Part shown: positions 1 through 8,668 of the stretch, one piece after another
Layout: each line of letters opens with the position of its first letter
Numbering within the stretch: position 1 is the first letter of the stretch
Source: Alteracholeplasma palmae J233
GTDB lineage: Bacteria > Bacillota_I > Bacilli_A > Acholeplasmatales > Acholeplasmataceae
Length of the DNA stretch: 64,000 nt
NCBI RefSeq assembly: GCF_000968055.1
Contig: NC_022538.1
Coordinates: 558,001 to 622,000 of the forward strand
Reading direction: 5' to 3'
Notes under the pieces: generated by a model
Databases searched by the model: none
What the model saw: the letters and a program-made list of their open reading frames with translations, nothing else
What the model was told of the DNA's origin: nothing
Program-made: the position numbers and the translations under genes

Positions 1-11
1 AGGGAGAACAT

Positions 12-1322
12 ATGAACAAAAAATATTTTGGAACAGACGGCATTAGAGGCGTTGCTTTTTCTAAACTCAATTCTGAATTAGCGTTTAGAGTGGGAATAGC
101 AATTGCTAAGGTCTTTAAACCTGAGACAATAGTAATTGGTCAGGACACAAGAAAATCATCTAATATGCTTGCATATAGCGTTGCTTTAGGGGCATCAACA
201 TTAGGTGTATCAGTAAAATTAGCAGAAGTAGTATCAACACCAATGTTAGCTTACTACTCAAAAGAAAAAAATATGATAGGGGTAATGATTACAGCTTCTC
301 ATAACCCATATCAAGATAACGGTATTAAAATATTTAAATACGGATATAAGATGCTTGATGAGGAAGAACTAGCTGTAGAAAAAATAATTGATGAAGCCAT
401 TTCTATTAGTGATGCTAATTTAGGGTTAGTTACTTTAACAAACGAAGTTACTGAGATTTATGAAGCATATTACGAAACACTTCATTTACCTCAAACCAAT
501 TTAAAAATCGCAATCGATACAGCAAATGGGGCAACTTATAAAATAGCGCCTAGAATGTTCTCTAATTACTCAAATAATTATTATCAAATAGGTAATATTC
601 CAGATGGAGAAAATATTAATTTAAATGTAGGTTCTACGCACTTAGATGCTATTATAGAAAAAGTAAAAGAAACAAAGTCAGACCTAGGTTTTAGTTATGA
701 TGGTGATGGCGATCGTATTTTAGTAGTCGACCAAAATAAAGTATATGATGGTGATATGATTATTTATATTATTGCTAAATATTTAAAAGAAAAGAATTTA
801 TTAAAAAAAGATACAGTCGTTTTAACTAAAATGAGTAATCCAGGTATTATCAAATCATTTAACAAACTAGGCATTAAAGTATCACTAACAGATGTCGGTG
901 ATAAGTACGTATCAAATGAAATTATGACAAATGGATACTCAATTGGTGGAGAAAATTCAGGACACATTATCTTAAATGATTTATTGCCATCAGGAGATGG
1001 TGTACTTGTTTCCTTATTTATTACAAAGATTTTAACAGAAAGTAAAATGACTTTAGCATCATATACAAAAGATCTTGAAATTTACCCTCAAAAGTTAATC
1101 AATATTAAAAATGTAGACACAAATATACTTTCACATAAAGATATTATAAATGCTTTAGAAGAAGCCAAAAAAGAACTAGGAGAAGATTCACTACTTTTAG
1201 TAAGAAAAAGTGGTACAGAGCCATTAGTTAGAGTAACAGTTAGTCATAAAGATGAATTAGTATTAAACAAAGTTATTACAAAACTAGTAGACTTAATTAC
1301 TAAGTTAGGAGCCTTAAAATGA
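12..1322 (+). CDS. glmM: phosphoglucosamine mutase GlmM
   Basis: Cytosolic enzyme that interconverts glucosamine-6-P and glucosamine-1-P, the step before GlmU. Seen: N-terminal KYFGTDGIRG, the phosphoserine loop TASHNPYQDNG with the catalytic Ser near residue 96, the Mg-binding loop DGDGDR near 231-236, the sugar-binding GENSGH near 312 and a C-terminal phosphate-binding RKSGTEPLVRV. Length 436 aa is close to the family norm (~445). An AGGGAG Shine-Dalgarno sits 6 nt before the ATG. The TGA stop overlaps the glmU ATG by 4 nt, so the two are translationally coupled and form one pathway unit. The promoter lies upstream of the window. Confidence 0.96.
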   Translation: MNKKYFGTDGIRGVAFSKLNSELAFRVGIAIAKVFKPETIVIGQDTRKSSNMLAYSVALGASTLGVSVKLAEVVSTPMLAYYSKEKNMIGVMITASHNPYQDNGIKIFKYGYKMLDEEELAVEKIIDEAISISDANLGLVTLTNEVTEIYEAYYETLHLPQTNLKIAIDTANGATYKIAPRMFSNYSNNYYQIGNIPDGENINLNVGSTHLDAIIEKVKETKSDLGFSYDGDGDRILVVDQNKVYDGDMIIYIIAKYLKEKNLLKKDTVVLTKMSNPGIIKSFNKLGIKVSLTDVGDKYVSNEIMTNGYSIGGENSGHIILNDLLPSGDGVLVSLFITKILTESKMTLASYTKDLEIYPQKLINIKNVDTNILSHKDIINALEEAKKELGEDSLLLVRKSGTEPLVRVTVSHKDELVLNKVITKLVDLITKLGALK

Positions 1323-2698
1323 AAAATTATGCATTAGTGCTTGCTGCTGGAAAAGGAACTAGAATGAAAACAGACATTCCTAAAGTTGCTTTCCCTATTT
1401 TAAAAAAACCTATGATTGAATACATTGTTGAAAATATTGAAAAATCAGTAGTAGATGAAACAGTATTAGTCTTAGGATATAAAAGAGAGTATATTGAAGA
1501 AATCTTAGGAAATAGATCTAGTTATGTTTATCAAGAAGAACAACTTGGAACAGGACATGCTGCTATGCAAGCAACTAACTATTTTAAAGATAAAAAAGGA
1601 AATACATTTATCATGCCTGGCGATGTTCCATTAATTTGGTATAAAGATATTAATAAAATGTTTTTAGCCCATGAAGAAAATGGAAACGACCTAACAGTAG
1701 TTACAGCCATTTATGACAATCCAAAATCATATGGTAGAATTGTTAGAAACGCACAAGGTGCGATTCAAGCAATTGTAGAAGAAAATGATTGTAATGAATA
1801 CCAAAAAACAATTAAAGAAATTAATACAGGAATTTATATTGTTAATAATGAAAAATTCTTTCCTTTACTAGAAAAATTAGAAAAAAACCCTAAAAAAGGT
1901 GAGTACTATATTACTGATATGATTGCCCTAATGAAAAAAGATTATAAAGTCGGAACATACACAGTGAAAAACAATAGTCTAGTTATGGGAGTTAATGATT
2001 TATATTCAGTTTCTATTGCAGAAAAATATTTAAGAGAATACATTAACAAAAGTCACATGTTAAATGGTGTTTCAATTATTAACCCTGAGACAGTCACTAT
2101 TGGACATAATGTAGTCATAGAATCTGGCGTAATCATTAATCCAAACACAACTATTACAGGAAATACAGTTATAAAAACTGGTGCTACAATAGGACCTAAC
2201 AGTGAGTTACATAATGCTTTAGTAGACGAAAACGCAGTAGTAAGACATAGTTTAGTATATGATAGTCATATCGGAGAAGGAACTACTGTTGGACCATATG
2301 CACACTTAAGAGATCATGCAGATATTGGAACATTTAATAGAGTGGGTAACTTTGTTGAAGTTAAAAATACTAAAACAGGACATAAGACTAAGATGAGTCA
2401 TTTGGCTTATGTAGGTGATGCAGAAGTTGGCGACAGAGTTAACTTTGGTTGTGGATCAGTAACAGTTAACTATGATGGTGTCAATAAGCATAAAACAATT
2501 ATAGGATCAGATGTATTTATAGGATGTAATGTGAATTTAGTTGCCCCTATAAAAGTAGAAGACAATGTCTTTATAGCAGCTGGATCAACTGTAACCAAAG
2601 ATATACCTAAAGGTGCTTTAAGTATTGCAAGAAATCAACAAATAAATAAAGAAGATTATTTTAAGAACTTAATTAAACCAAAACCTGAAAAGGAATAA
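1319..2698 (+). CDS. glmU: bifunctional UDP-GlcNAc pyrophosphorylase / GlcN-1-P acetyltransferase GlmU
   Basis: Acetylates glucosamine-1-P and then couples it to UTP, giving UDP-GlcNAc. Seen: N-terminal nucleotidyltransferase domain (about 1-225) with LAAGKGTRMKTDIPK, the QLGTGHA motif and the metal-site MPGDVPL; C-terminal left-handed beta-helix (about 250-440) of hexapeptide repeats with the acetyltransferase-site residues in the RVGNFVEVKN and HLAYVGDAEVG stretches. 459 aa is full length. Coupled to glmM by an ATGA overlap. In a lineage without an obvious wall, UDP-GlcNAc would feed glycolipid or glycoprotein synthesis; that use is inference. A U-tract terminator follows immediately. Confidence 0.96.
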   Translation: MKNYALVLAAGKGTRMKTDIPKVAFPILKKPMIEYIVENIEKSVVDETVLVLGYKREYIEEILGNRSSYVYQEEQLGTGHAAMQATNYFKDKKGNTFIMPGDVPLIWYKDINKMFLAHEENGNDLTVVTAIYDNPKSYGRIVRNAQGAIQAIVEENDCNEYQKTIKEINTGIYIVNNEKFFPLLEKLEKNPKKGEYYITDMIALMKKDYKVGTYTVKNNSLVMGVNDLYSVSIAEKYLREYINKSHMLNGVSIINPETVTIGHNVVIESGVIINPNTTITGNTVIKTGATIGPNSELHNALVDENAVVRHSLVYDSHIGEGTTVGPYAHLRDHADIGTFNRVGNFVEVKNTKTGHKTKMSHLAYVGDAEVGDRVNFGCGSVTVNYDGVNKHKTIIGSDVFIGCNVNLVAPIKVEDNVFIAAGSTVTKDIPKGALSIARNQQINKEDYFKNLIKPKPEKE

Positions 2699-2704
2699 AA
2701 ATCA

Positions 2705-2740
2705 TGCCTTGTAACTTTTATAGTTATGAGGTTTTTTTAT
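2705..2740 (+). terminator. intrinsic terminator after glmU
   Basis: A 10-bp stem (2707-2716 with 2722-2731, two G-U pairs), 5-nt loop and a run of seven T from 2732. Its 3' arm, AGTTATGAGG plus T-run, recurs almost exactly in the terminator at 4617-4655. Confidence 0.88.
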
Positions 2741-2756
2741 TTTAAAATAATACACA

Positions 2757-2785
2757 TTGTATTTTTATTCAATATATGATAGAAT
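2757..2785 (+). promoter_or_regulatory. sigma-A promoter of the AAA ATPase gene
   Basis: TTGTAT at 2757-2762, 17-nt spacer, TAGAAT at 2780-2785 with an upstream TG at 2777-2778 (extended -10). It places the AAA module under its own promoter, independent of glmU. Confidence 0.65.
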
Positions 2786-2815
2786 AGATATACCTAAGAA
2801 AGAGATGGTGATATT

Positions 2816-4096
2816 ATGAGAACATATATTACTAAATTATATTTAAATGGTGTAAAAAATATTTCAAAACCAATTGAAATGAATTTTTATAAGAAAACAA
2901 TTGGTAAAAAAATAGATTTAAATGAAACAAATATTAAGGCAATTTATGGTGCAAACGGTGCAGGAAAATCTGCAATTATCCAAGCACTTTTAATGTATGA
3001 AAGATTGAATAACAGCTCGTATTTATATAATGATCGAAATGTTTTAAAACTAAAAGAGTTAGTCAATAAAATTACAAATCAAATTGATATCAAAGTAGAA
3101 TTTTTAGTGTATGATCAAGATGATTTTTCGATTAAAGGTCAATATGAACATGAACTTGTTTTAGAGAGAATGGGAAATGAGTTTATTATTTCAAAAGAAT
3201 ATTATGCACAAATTATGTCAAATGGTAAACGAAGAGTATATTTTGACATCTATAATGGCAAAATTTTAGAATTATATGATGATTCAATTAAAGATATGAT
3301 TCAATATCAATGCGAAAAAAGAACTGTTAGAAGCATTTTATTTGATAACTCAACTAGATTAAATGATGAGGCATTTCGAAATAAAGTATTACCACTTTAC
3401 CCTATTTATTCGCTTGCAAGAAATATAAATATTAAAACTGAAGAAACAGATCAACATAATTACTATATTTATACTCATACGATTCAAAAAAATGATGATC
3501 AAGCAACAGGAACTAAAAATATTCAGAGAGATAGTCGTTATTCATATGTACTTGATAAAGTCTATAGAAAAGATTTTGTAAAGCATATTAAAAACATGGA
3601 AAGATTTTTAAAAATATTCAAGACAGATTTATTAAAAATAGATTTAGATGAAAAAGTGAACAAAGATGAACTTATAATGACACCATATTTTATTTATAAA
3701 ACTTATAAAGTCCATATAGAATTTGAGAGTGCTGGAATAAAGAAATTAATTGAACTTTATGACTTGTTTGTTAACAAAGAAAATGGCGATATTGTAATTA
3801 TTGATGAGTTAGATGCTAATATTAATGATGTATATCTAATAAAGCTATTGGAATATTTTAAGTCAAGTTCAAAAGGACAACTCATTTTTACAACACATAA
3901 CGCCTCACCTATGCAAGTTCTAGCTTCAAGTAAATATGCACTTGATTTTATAACTGAATCAGGAGAAATTACAGAGTGGAAAAAGAATGGCAACGCAACA
4001 GCCTTAAATACTTATCATAATGGTATGATTAAGGGATTACCATTTAATGTTGATAGTTTTGATTTTATAGGCGTATTTGAGGAAGATGATGAATGA
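2816..4096 (+). CDS. AAA15/OLD-like ATPase (abortive-infection type)
   Basis: 426-aa stand-alone SMC/ABC-like ATPase of the family often paired with a small TOPRIM/RloB-like protein in anti-phage modules. Seen: Walker A GANGAGKS near residues 46-53, a degenerate ABC-type signature in FESAGIKKLIELYDLF near 302-317, Walker B IVIIDELDAN near 325 and the switch histidine in FTTHNASP near 363. No membrane segment. An RBS-like AGAGATGGTGAT precedes the ATG. The stop overlaps the next reading frame by 4 nt (ATGA), the arrangement of two-gene defence cassettes. The downstream partner is interrupted, so the ATPase may now be an orphan. The general family is clear; the defence role is inference. Confidence 0.8.
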   Translation: MRTYITKLYLNGVKNISKPIEMNFYKKTIGKKIDLNETNIKAIYGANGAGKSAIIQALLMYERLNNSSYLYNDRNVLKLKELVNKITNQIDIKVEFLVYDQDDFSIKGQYEHELVLERMGNEFIISKEYYAQIMSNGKRRVYFDIYNGKILELYDDSIKDMIQYQCEKRTVRSILFDNSTRLNDEAFRNKVLPLYPIYSLARNINIKTEETDQHNYYIYTHTIQKNDDQATGTKNIQRDSRYSYVLDKVYRKDFVKHIKNMERFLKIFKTDLLKIDLDEKVNKDELIMTPYFIYKTYKVHIEFESAGIKKLIELYDLFVNKENGDIVIIDELDANINDVYLIKLLEYFKSSSKGQLIFTTHNASPMQVLASSKYALDFITESGEITEWKKNGNATALNTYHNGMIKGLPFNVDSFDFIGVFEEDDE

Positions 4097-4599
4097 AGAT
4101 AAGACAGATTATTTTTTGTATTGAAACCTCAGATGAGAATAAATCAGATGGCATTTAATTAAAAGAAATTATTAATTTCTACTATAAGGAATATATAAGA
4201 AAAAATAGTGTCAAAATCGATTATATTGGGCTTGAAAGTAAAAATTCATATAAAAATAAAGAAAGAGAAATAAAGGTTAAACTAAAACTTGCACCTGATG
4301 CAACTAAGATTATTTATGTATTTGATAAAGATAAAAATTCAGCATATGCTAAAGATGTAGAATTTATTAATAAAGTAGAAACTTATTGTAAGGAAAATAG
4401 TAGAGAAATTATTTGGTTTGTTCAAAATATAGAAACTGTTTGTCTTGGTAAAAATTCTAGAAATAAAGCAAAAGATGCAGTTGAATTTAGGAATAAGTCA
4501 TTAATTAAAAAGATAGATAAAAAAATACTAAGTAACCCTAATCCTCAAAGTAAAGTTGGAAGTAACATTTTATGTATCTTAAATGAGATATTAAAATAA
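4093..4599 (+). pseudogene. TOPRIM/RloB-like partner of the AAA ATPase, interrupted by an in-frame TAA
   Basis: One continuous frame of 168 codons starts with the ATG that overlaps the ATPase stop and is broken only by TAA at 4156-4158, 21 codons in; the rest (4159-4596) is open but has no ATG, so it would not be translated well by itself. Seen: IIFCIE at the N-terminus followed soon by SDGI, then a hydrophobic strand ending in an acidic pair, IIYVFDKDKN (near residue 85), and a WFVQNIETVCLG strand. An early E and a later D-x-D after beta strands fit a TOPRIM-like fold such as RloB/AbiLii or OLD partners. Family assignment is tentative; the interruption is directly visible. A sequencing error cannot be excluded. 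Confidence 0.65.
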
Positions 4600-4616
4600 A
4601 AATTTAGTAATAATAG

Positions 4617-4655
4617 TGCCTCATAACAATAAAAGTTATGAGGTGTTTTTTTATT
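4617..4655 (+). terminator. intrinsic terminator after the AAA/TOPRIM-like module
   Basis: Perfect 9-bp stem CCTCATAAC (4619-4627) with GTTATGAGG (4635-4643), 7-nt loop, followed by TG and seven T. Near copy of the 3' arm of the glmU terminator at 2705-2740. Confidence 0.9.
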
Positions 4656-4774
4656 TATCTTAATATAATTCTAACTTTATTCATATGAAGAACAACGATA
4701 TTTACTTACTTTCTAATGCAAGAGGATATTTATTAAAAATATACTAAAAAAATCAAAAAAATTGATAAATTTTA

Positions 4775-4803
4775 TTGACAAATCACAAAAATAAATATAC
4801 AAT
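4775..4803 (+). promoter_or_regulatory. strong sigma-A promoter of glnA
   Basis: Consensus TTGACA at 4775-4780, exactly 17 nt spacer, TACAAT at 4798-4803; the predicted start is about 25 nt before the glnA GTG. The rest of 4656-4774 is AT-rich and shows no RNA structure or operator I can support. Confidence 0.82.
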
Positions 4804-4835
4804 TTTCCCATAAAAAAAACTAAAAGGAGAAAACC

Positions 4836-6173
4836 GTGAAAAAATACACAAAAGAAACTATCTTAGAATCTATTAAAAAAAATGATGTGAGATTCATAAG
4901 ACTACAGTTTAGTGATATGTTAGGCGTTGTTAAAAACGTAGAAGTACCAGTATCAAAAATTGATAAGGTATTAGACAACCAGGTTATGTTTGATGGATCT
5001 AGTATAGAAGGATTTGTCCGCATCCAGGAAGCTGATATGTTTTTATATCCAGACCTAAACACATGGTTAATCATGTCTTGGGAAGATATTAAAGAGGGAA
5101 GCGTTGCTCGTTTGATCTGTAATGTATACAAACCAAATAAGGAACCATTTGAAGGGGATCCAAGACACATCCTAAAAACACAACTAGATAAAATGAAGAA
5201 GTTAGGGTTTGGAGCTTTCAATACTGGTGTTGAACCAGAATTCTTCTTATTTAAGTTAGACCAAAATAAGAAACCAACATTAGAATTAACAGATGATGGA
5301 GGATACTTTGACCTATCACCAATAGATGCATCTGAAAACGTAAGAAGAGATATAGTCTTGGAATTACAAAAGTTAGGATTTATAGTTGAAGCTGCACACC
5401 ATGAAGTAGCTTATGGACAACATGAAATTAATTTCCAATTTGATAATGCGTTAGAGGCATGTGATAACATTCAAACATTTAAAATGGTTGTTAAAAATAT
5501 TGCAAGACGTCATAACTATCATGCAACATTTATGCCAAAACCAATTAAAGGTATTAATGGTAGTGGTATGCATACCAATTGTTCTCTAGCTGATTTAGAA
5601 GGAAAAAATGTTTTCTATGATGCAAAATCAGAAGATGGTTTAAGTAAAACAGCTTATGAATTTATCGCAGGTGTACTAAAATATGCGAATGAATATTGCT
5701 TAGTAACAAACCCAATCGTTAATTCATATAAGAGACTAGTTCCTGGATATGAAGCACCTTGTTATGTATCATGGAGTAAAGCTAATCGCTCTACAATGAT
5801 TAGAATTCCAGCATCAAGAGGCAATGGTACTAGAGTTGAAGTACGTTCAGTAGACCCAGCAGCTAATCCATACTTAGCTTTAGGCATTATCCTAGCTGCA
5901 GGCTTAGAAGGTATTAAAAAAGAATTAGTCACTAAACCAGTTGAAATTAACTTGTTTGCTTTAAATGATAAAGAAAGAAAAGAGTTAAATATTCATAATC
6001 TTCCAGAAAATTTAAGCGAAGCAGTGGTTGCTTTTGAAAATAGTAGTTTTGCTAAAAATGTATTAGGAGAACATCTATTTACTAAATTAATAGAAGCTAA
6101 AAAAGAAGAATGGAATAACTATAGAACAAGTGTTTCAGAATGGGAAATTCAAGAATACTTAAGCATTATATAA
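4836..6173 (+). CDS. glnA: glutamine synthetase, type I (GSI-alpha)
   Basis: ATP-dependent amidation of glutamate with ammonium, forming cytosolic dodecamers. Seen: N-terminal beta-grasp with [10 protein letters not shown] (Asp/Ser latch) near 50, GVEPEFFLF metal-ligand strand near 130, [13 protein letters not shown] near 187-200, [11 protein letters not shown]/Glu site near 245 and RIPA near 322. At 445 aa it matches the Bacillus-type GSI-alpha, which lacks the adenylylation insert of the longer enteric form. The start is GTG at 4836, chosen because AAAGGAG lies 8 nt upstream; no ATG fits. It is monocistronic, with its own promoter and a following terminator. No GlnR/TnrA site was recognised. 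Confidence 0.97.
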   Translation: MKKYTKETILESIKKNDVRFIRLQFSDMLGVVKNVEVPVSKIDKVLDNQVMFDGSSIEGFVRIQEADMFLYPDLNTWLIMSWEDIKEGSVARLICNVYKPNKEPFEGDPRHILKTQLDKMKKLGFGAFNTGVEPEFFLFKLDQNKKPTLELTDDGGYFDLSPIDASENVRRDIVLELQKLGFIVEAAHHEVAYGQHEINFQFDNALEACDNIQTFKMVVKNIARRHNYHATFMPKPIKGINGSGMHTNCSLADLEGKNVFYDAKSEDGLSKTAYEFIAGVLKYANEYCLVTNPIVNSYKRLVPGYEAPCYVSWSKANRSTMIRIPASRGNGTRVEVRSVDPAANPYLALGIILAAGLEGIKKELVTKPVEINLFALNDKERKELNIHNLPENLSEAVVAFENSSFAKNVLGEHLFTKLIEAKKEEWNNYRTSVSEWEIQEYLSII

Positions 6174-6180
6174 AATTATA

Positions 6181-6245
6181 AAAATCTGTTTTTAAATAAT
6201 ATTATTGGTTTATACCTTTAAGATTATCTAAAACAGATTTTTTTA
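6181..6245 (+). terminator. probable intrinsic terminator after glnA
   Basis: Complementary arms AAATCTGTTTT (6182-6192) and AAAACAGATTT (6230-6240) followed by T-run; the loop is long (~37 nt) and could itself pair. Confidence 0.6.
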
Positions 6246-6339
6246 TAACTAAAATTAATTTAAAAATAAAGTTTAAAATAAAAAAGTAAAAACAAATTTT
6301 ATAGATACTATTAAGATGAGACAAGAAAGGAAGATTTAA

Positions 6340-7050
6340 ATGAAACAAAAAATTGTGTTCATCACAGTAGTATTTTTATTATTAGGAGTTATGGGGCATA
6401 ATCTTGCTAAAGATCCAAAAGATTATCTTACAAGAGAATTGTCAGTGAATGATGAAAACCAAAATATCTCACTAACTGAAACTCAATTAGAGTATGTATT
6501 TGATTTAGGTGAAAAGTACTTGCTAGAAAATAGCACTTCAACTGAGGAAGAAGTAGATACATATATGAAAAACATCATATATACTCTAAGTAATGAAAAT
6601 AACTCATTAGATTTTGTTGGAAGTTATTATGGAGGACTAACGAAAGAAGAATTCTATTTATCTGTTAGACATCCATTTAAAGCACTTAAAGTAAAAAAGT
6701 GTGTTAACAAAGCCTATGCTAAAACAACAGAATTTTATGTTGATGATGCTACATATAAGAAAAATGGAGATGCATTCAGACACGTATACTGGAATGCTTT
6801 AATGACTAAAGAAATTGGTGCTGAATATGCTGAGAAGTTTGCTACTGCACACGAATCAGAAAGTGAAGATGCACTTGATACATTAATGGATATGAAAAAT
6901 AATAAAATTGGTAGAAGTTTAGTAAAGAAATATAGTAAAATAAGTGATGATGAGATAGCGAACAAGGCAAGAACTGAAGTTAGAAATGGAAATTGCTATC
7001 AAATAGTAAATGAGGAGTTAATATCAACAAATGCAGAAGGTGAAAGGTAA
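6340..7050 (+). CDS. secreted DUF6973-like protein
   Basis: 236 aa with a short N-terminal hydrophobic segment (about 4-20) that looks like a signal peptide or anchor. The C-terminal half carries a conserved pattern DAFRHVYWNAL, then FATAHESE, then LMDMKNNKIGR, which I recognise from the DUF6973 family of small secreted proteins of unknown function; the conserved His/Glu/Asp/Asn set hints at a metal-binding hydrolase-like site, but that is inference. GAAAGGA lies 12 nt before the ATG. The 3' end overlaps the next gene by 20 nt, and a membrane phosphoesterase and an HtrA-like protease follow, so this is probably the first gene of a small extracytoplasmic operon. Confidence 0.7.
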   Translation: MKQKIVFITVVFLLLGVMGHNLAKDPKDYLTRELSVNDENQNISLTETQLEYVFDLGEKYLLENSTSTEEEVDTYMKNIIYTLSNENNSLDFVGSYYGGLTKEEFYLSVRHPFKALKVKKCVNKAYAKTTEFYVDDATYKKNGDAFRHVYWNALMTKEIGAEYAEKFATAHESESEDALDTLMDMKNNKIGRSLVKKYSKISDDEIANKARTEVRNGNCYQIVNEELISTNAEGER

Positions 7051-7871
7051 AAAACTAAAAATATTTTTATTAACCATATTGATACTTTTAGCTTTTTTTA
7101 TAATTATGTGTCTTATTTTTATTGATAATACGACATTAGATTTTGAAAAATATGAAATTGGAAAGAAAACAGAAAATAGCCAACAAGTAAAAATAGTCCA
7201 TTTATCTGATTTACATTTTCCAAAAATAAAAATAGATATTGATCAACTAATTTCTAAAATTGAAAAAGAAGCACCCGATATTATTGCAATTACAGGAGAC
7301 TTAATTGATCAATCGGCGGTACTCTCAACCTCAGGTGTTTTTTCCGTTTATAGATAAGATATCTAAGTTCTCTAATGTTTATTACGTTAATGGAAATCAT
7401 GAAGAAGGACACAGCAGTCGAAAAGAACTATATCGATATATAGAAAACCATAACATAAAGTATTTAAGTAATAAGACTGATAATATCACAATTAAAAATA
7501 AAGATATCACACTTATGGGACTAGATGATGGTAGAAGATTTGAAACTTATTATTTTAAAGATAATGAAAGCATTAAAAATAATTATCGAATACTTCTATC
7601 ACATCGACCAGAAAAATGGAATAATTATATTTCTCCAGAACATGAATATAATCCTGATTTAATTTTATCTGGACATGCACATGGAGGACAATTTAGATTT
7701 TTTAACCAAGGGTTAGTTGCTCCTGACCAGGGCTTATTACCAACATACGATGCTGGATTATACAGTTTTAATGAAATACACATGATTGTATCAAGAGGTA
7801 TTGGAAATAGTATCTTATCATATAGATTTAATAATAAGCCACACGTCCCAATTATTACAGTAAATATTTAA
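7031..7871 (+). pseudogene. YkuE-like metallophosphoesterase, frameshifted at a T6 tract
   Basis: Membrane-anchored calcineurin-like phosphoesterase split over two frames. The first part (7031-7357) has a hydrophobic anchor (about residues 9-30), the metal motif HLSDLHFPK and TGDLID; it then runs into TAA at 7355-7357. The second part is open in the +1 frame and continues with VFFPFIDK, YYVNGNHE, LLSHRPE and SGHAHGGQ, all standard motifs of the family and in the right order. Removing one T from the run at 7338-7343 joins them without losing a conserved residue. Together about 280 aa, the family length. Either a real inactivating slip, a phase-variable tract, or a sequencing error. Read as one gene 5' of the protease gene, which starts at the very next base. 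Confidence 0.85.
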
Positions 7872-8537
7872 ATGATAAAAAGAACAATATATATAAGCAT
7901 AATATTGTTATCAATGATGGTTATTATAAAAGCGGATATGAATCCTAATCAGATTTATAAACAAGCATTAAATTACACAGTAGAATTAAAATGTTCAAAA
8001 AGTAATTCAGATACAGTTTATGCAACCGCAGTCCTTATTGATTTAAAAGGATACTACGTGACAAATGCTCATGTAGTAACTCAAAGTATTAATGGAAATA
8101 ATTATGATTTTGAAATATTTGAGATACGATATTATTATGAAAAAGAATACCAAAGAGTAACTTTAGAAAAATATGATACTAAGACTGACCTAGCAATTTT
8201 AAAAGGTCTGCCTCAAAAAAAGTCATTTAAAGTAAACTTAGAATACCAAACAGCGGATAGAGTATATGCAATCGGTAATCTCAATGAAACAGGAATAGCT
8301 ATTACAAGTGGAATAATTAGCAATAAAGAAGTAATTATAAAATCTAAAAATACTATCTTTAAAGTAATTCAAACAGACCTAACTATTTCATATGGTAATA
8401 GCGGTGGGGCATTAGTCAATTCAAAAGGACAACTCATTGGAATTATTTCATTTCGCAATAAAGATAATAAAGGTAACGTGATCTATGGATTAGCATACTG
8501 TATACCTATCAATGATGTTATGATATATTTAGAATGA
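7872..8537 (+). CDS. HtrA/DegP-like trypsin-family serine protease without PDZ domain
   Basis: Extracytoplasmic chymotrypsin-fold protease, 221 aa. Seen: N-terminal hydrophobic signal/anchor (about 4-20); catalytic triad in order, His in YYVTNAHVV, Asp in TKTDLAIL, Ser in SYGNSGGALVNSKG. The protein ends soon after the protease domain, so the C-terminal PDZ domain of classical HtrA is missing. It starts one base after the stop of the phosphoesterase frame, indicating the same transcript and probable translational coupling. Likely role is surface protein quality control or processing (family knowledge plus inference). Confidence 0.85.
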   Translation: MIKRTIYISIILLSMMVIIKADMNPNQIYKQALNYTVELKCSKSNSDTVYATAVLIDLKGYYVTNAHVVTQSINGNNYDFEIFEIRYYYEKEYQRVTLEKYDTKTDLAILKGLPQKKSFKVNLEYQTADRVYAIGNLNETGIAITSGIISNKEVIIKSKNTIFKVIQTDLTISYGNSGGALVNSKGQLIGIISFRNKDNKGNVIYGLAYCIPINDVMIYLE

Positions 8538-8542
8538 AATTA

Positions 8543-8596
8543 TAAAAAAATACTATTCTTAAAACTAAAATTTAAGTTTGGTATTTTTTTCTTTTT
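8543..8596 (+). terminator. probable intrinsic terminator after the protease gene
   Basis: AAAAATAC near 8545-8552 can pair with GTATTTTT at 8580-8588, with a second weaker helix inside, followed by a T-rich run to 8597. Confidence 0.55.
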
Positions 8597-8635
8597 TAAA
8601 TGACTGAAAGTATTATAAAACAGTACTAATGATGG

Positions 8636-8641
8636 TATAAT
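8636..8641 (+). promoter_or_regulatory. -10 element of the SNF2 gene
   Basis: Consensus TATAAT 28 nt before the start codon; only a poor -35 (TTATAA at 8613-8618, 17-nt spacer). Confidence 0.5.
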
Positions 8642-8668
8642 AACCTATGGTGCTTGAGGTGAAAGAAA

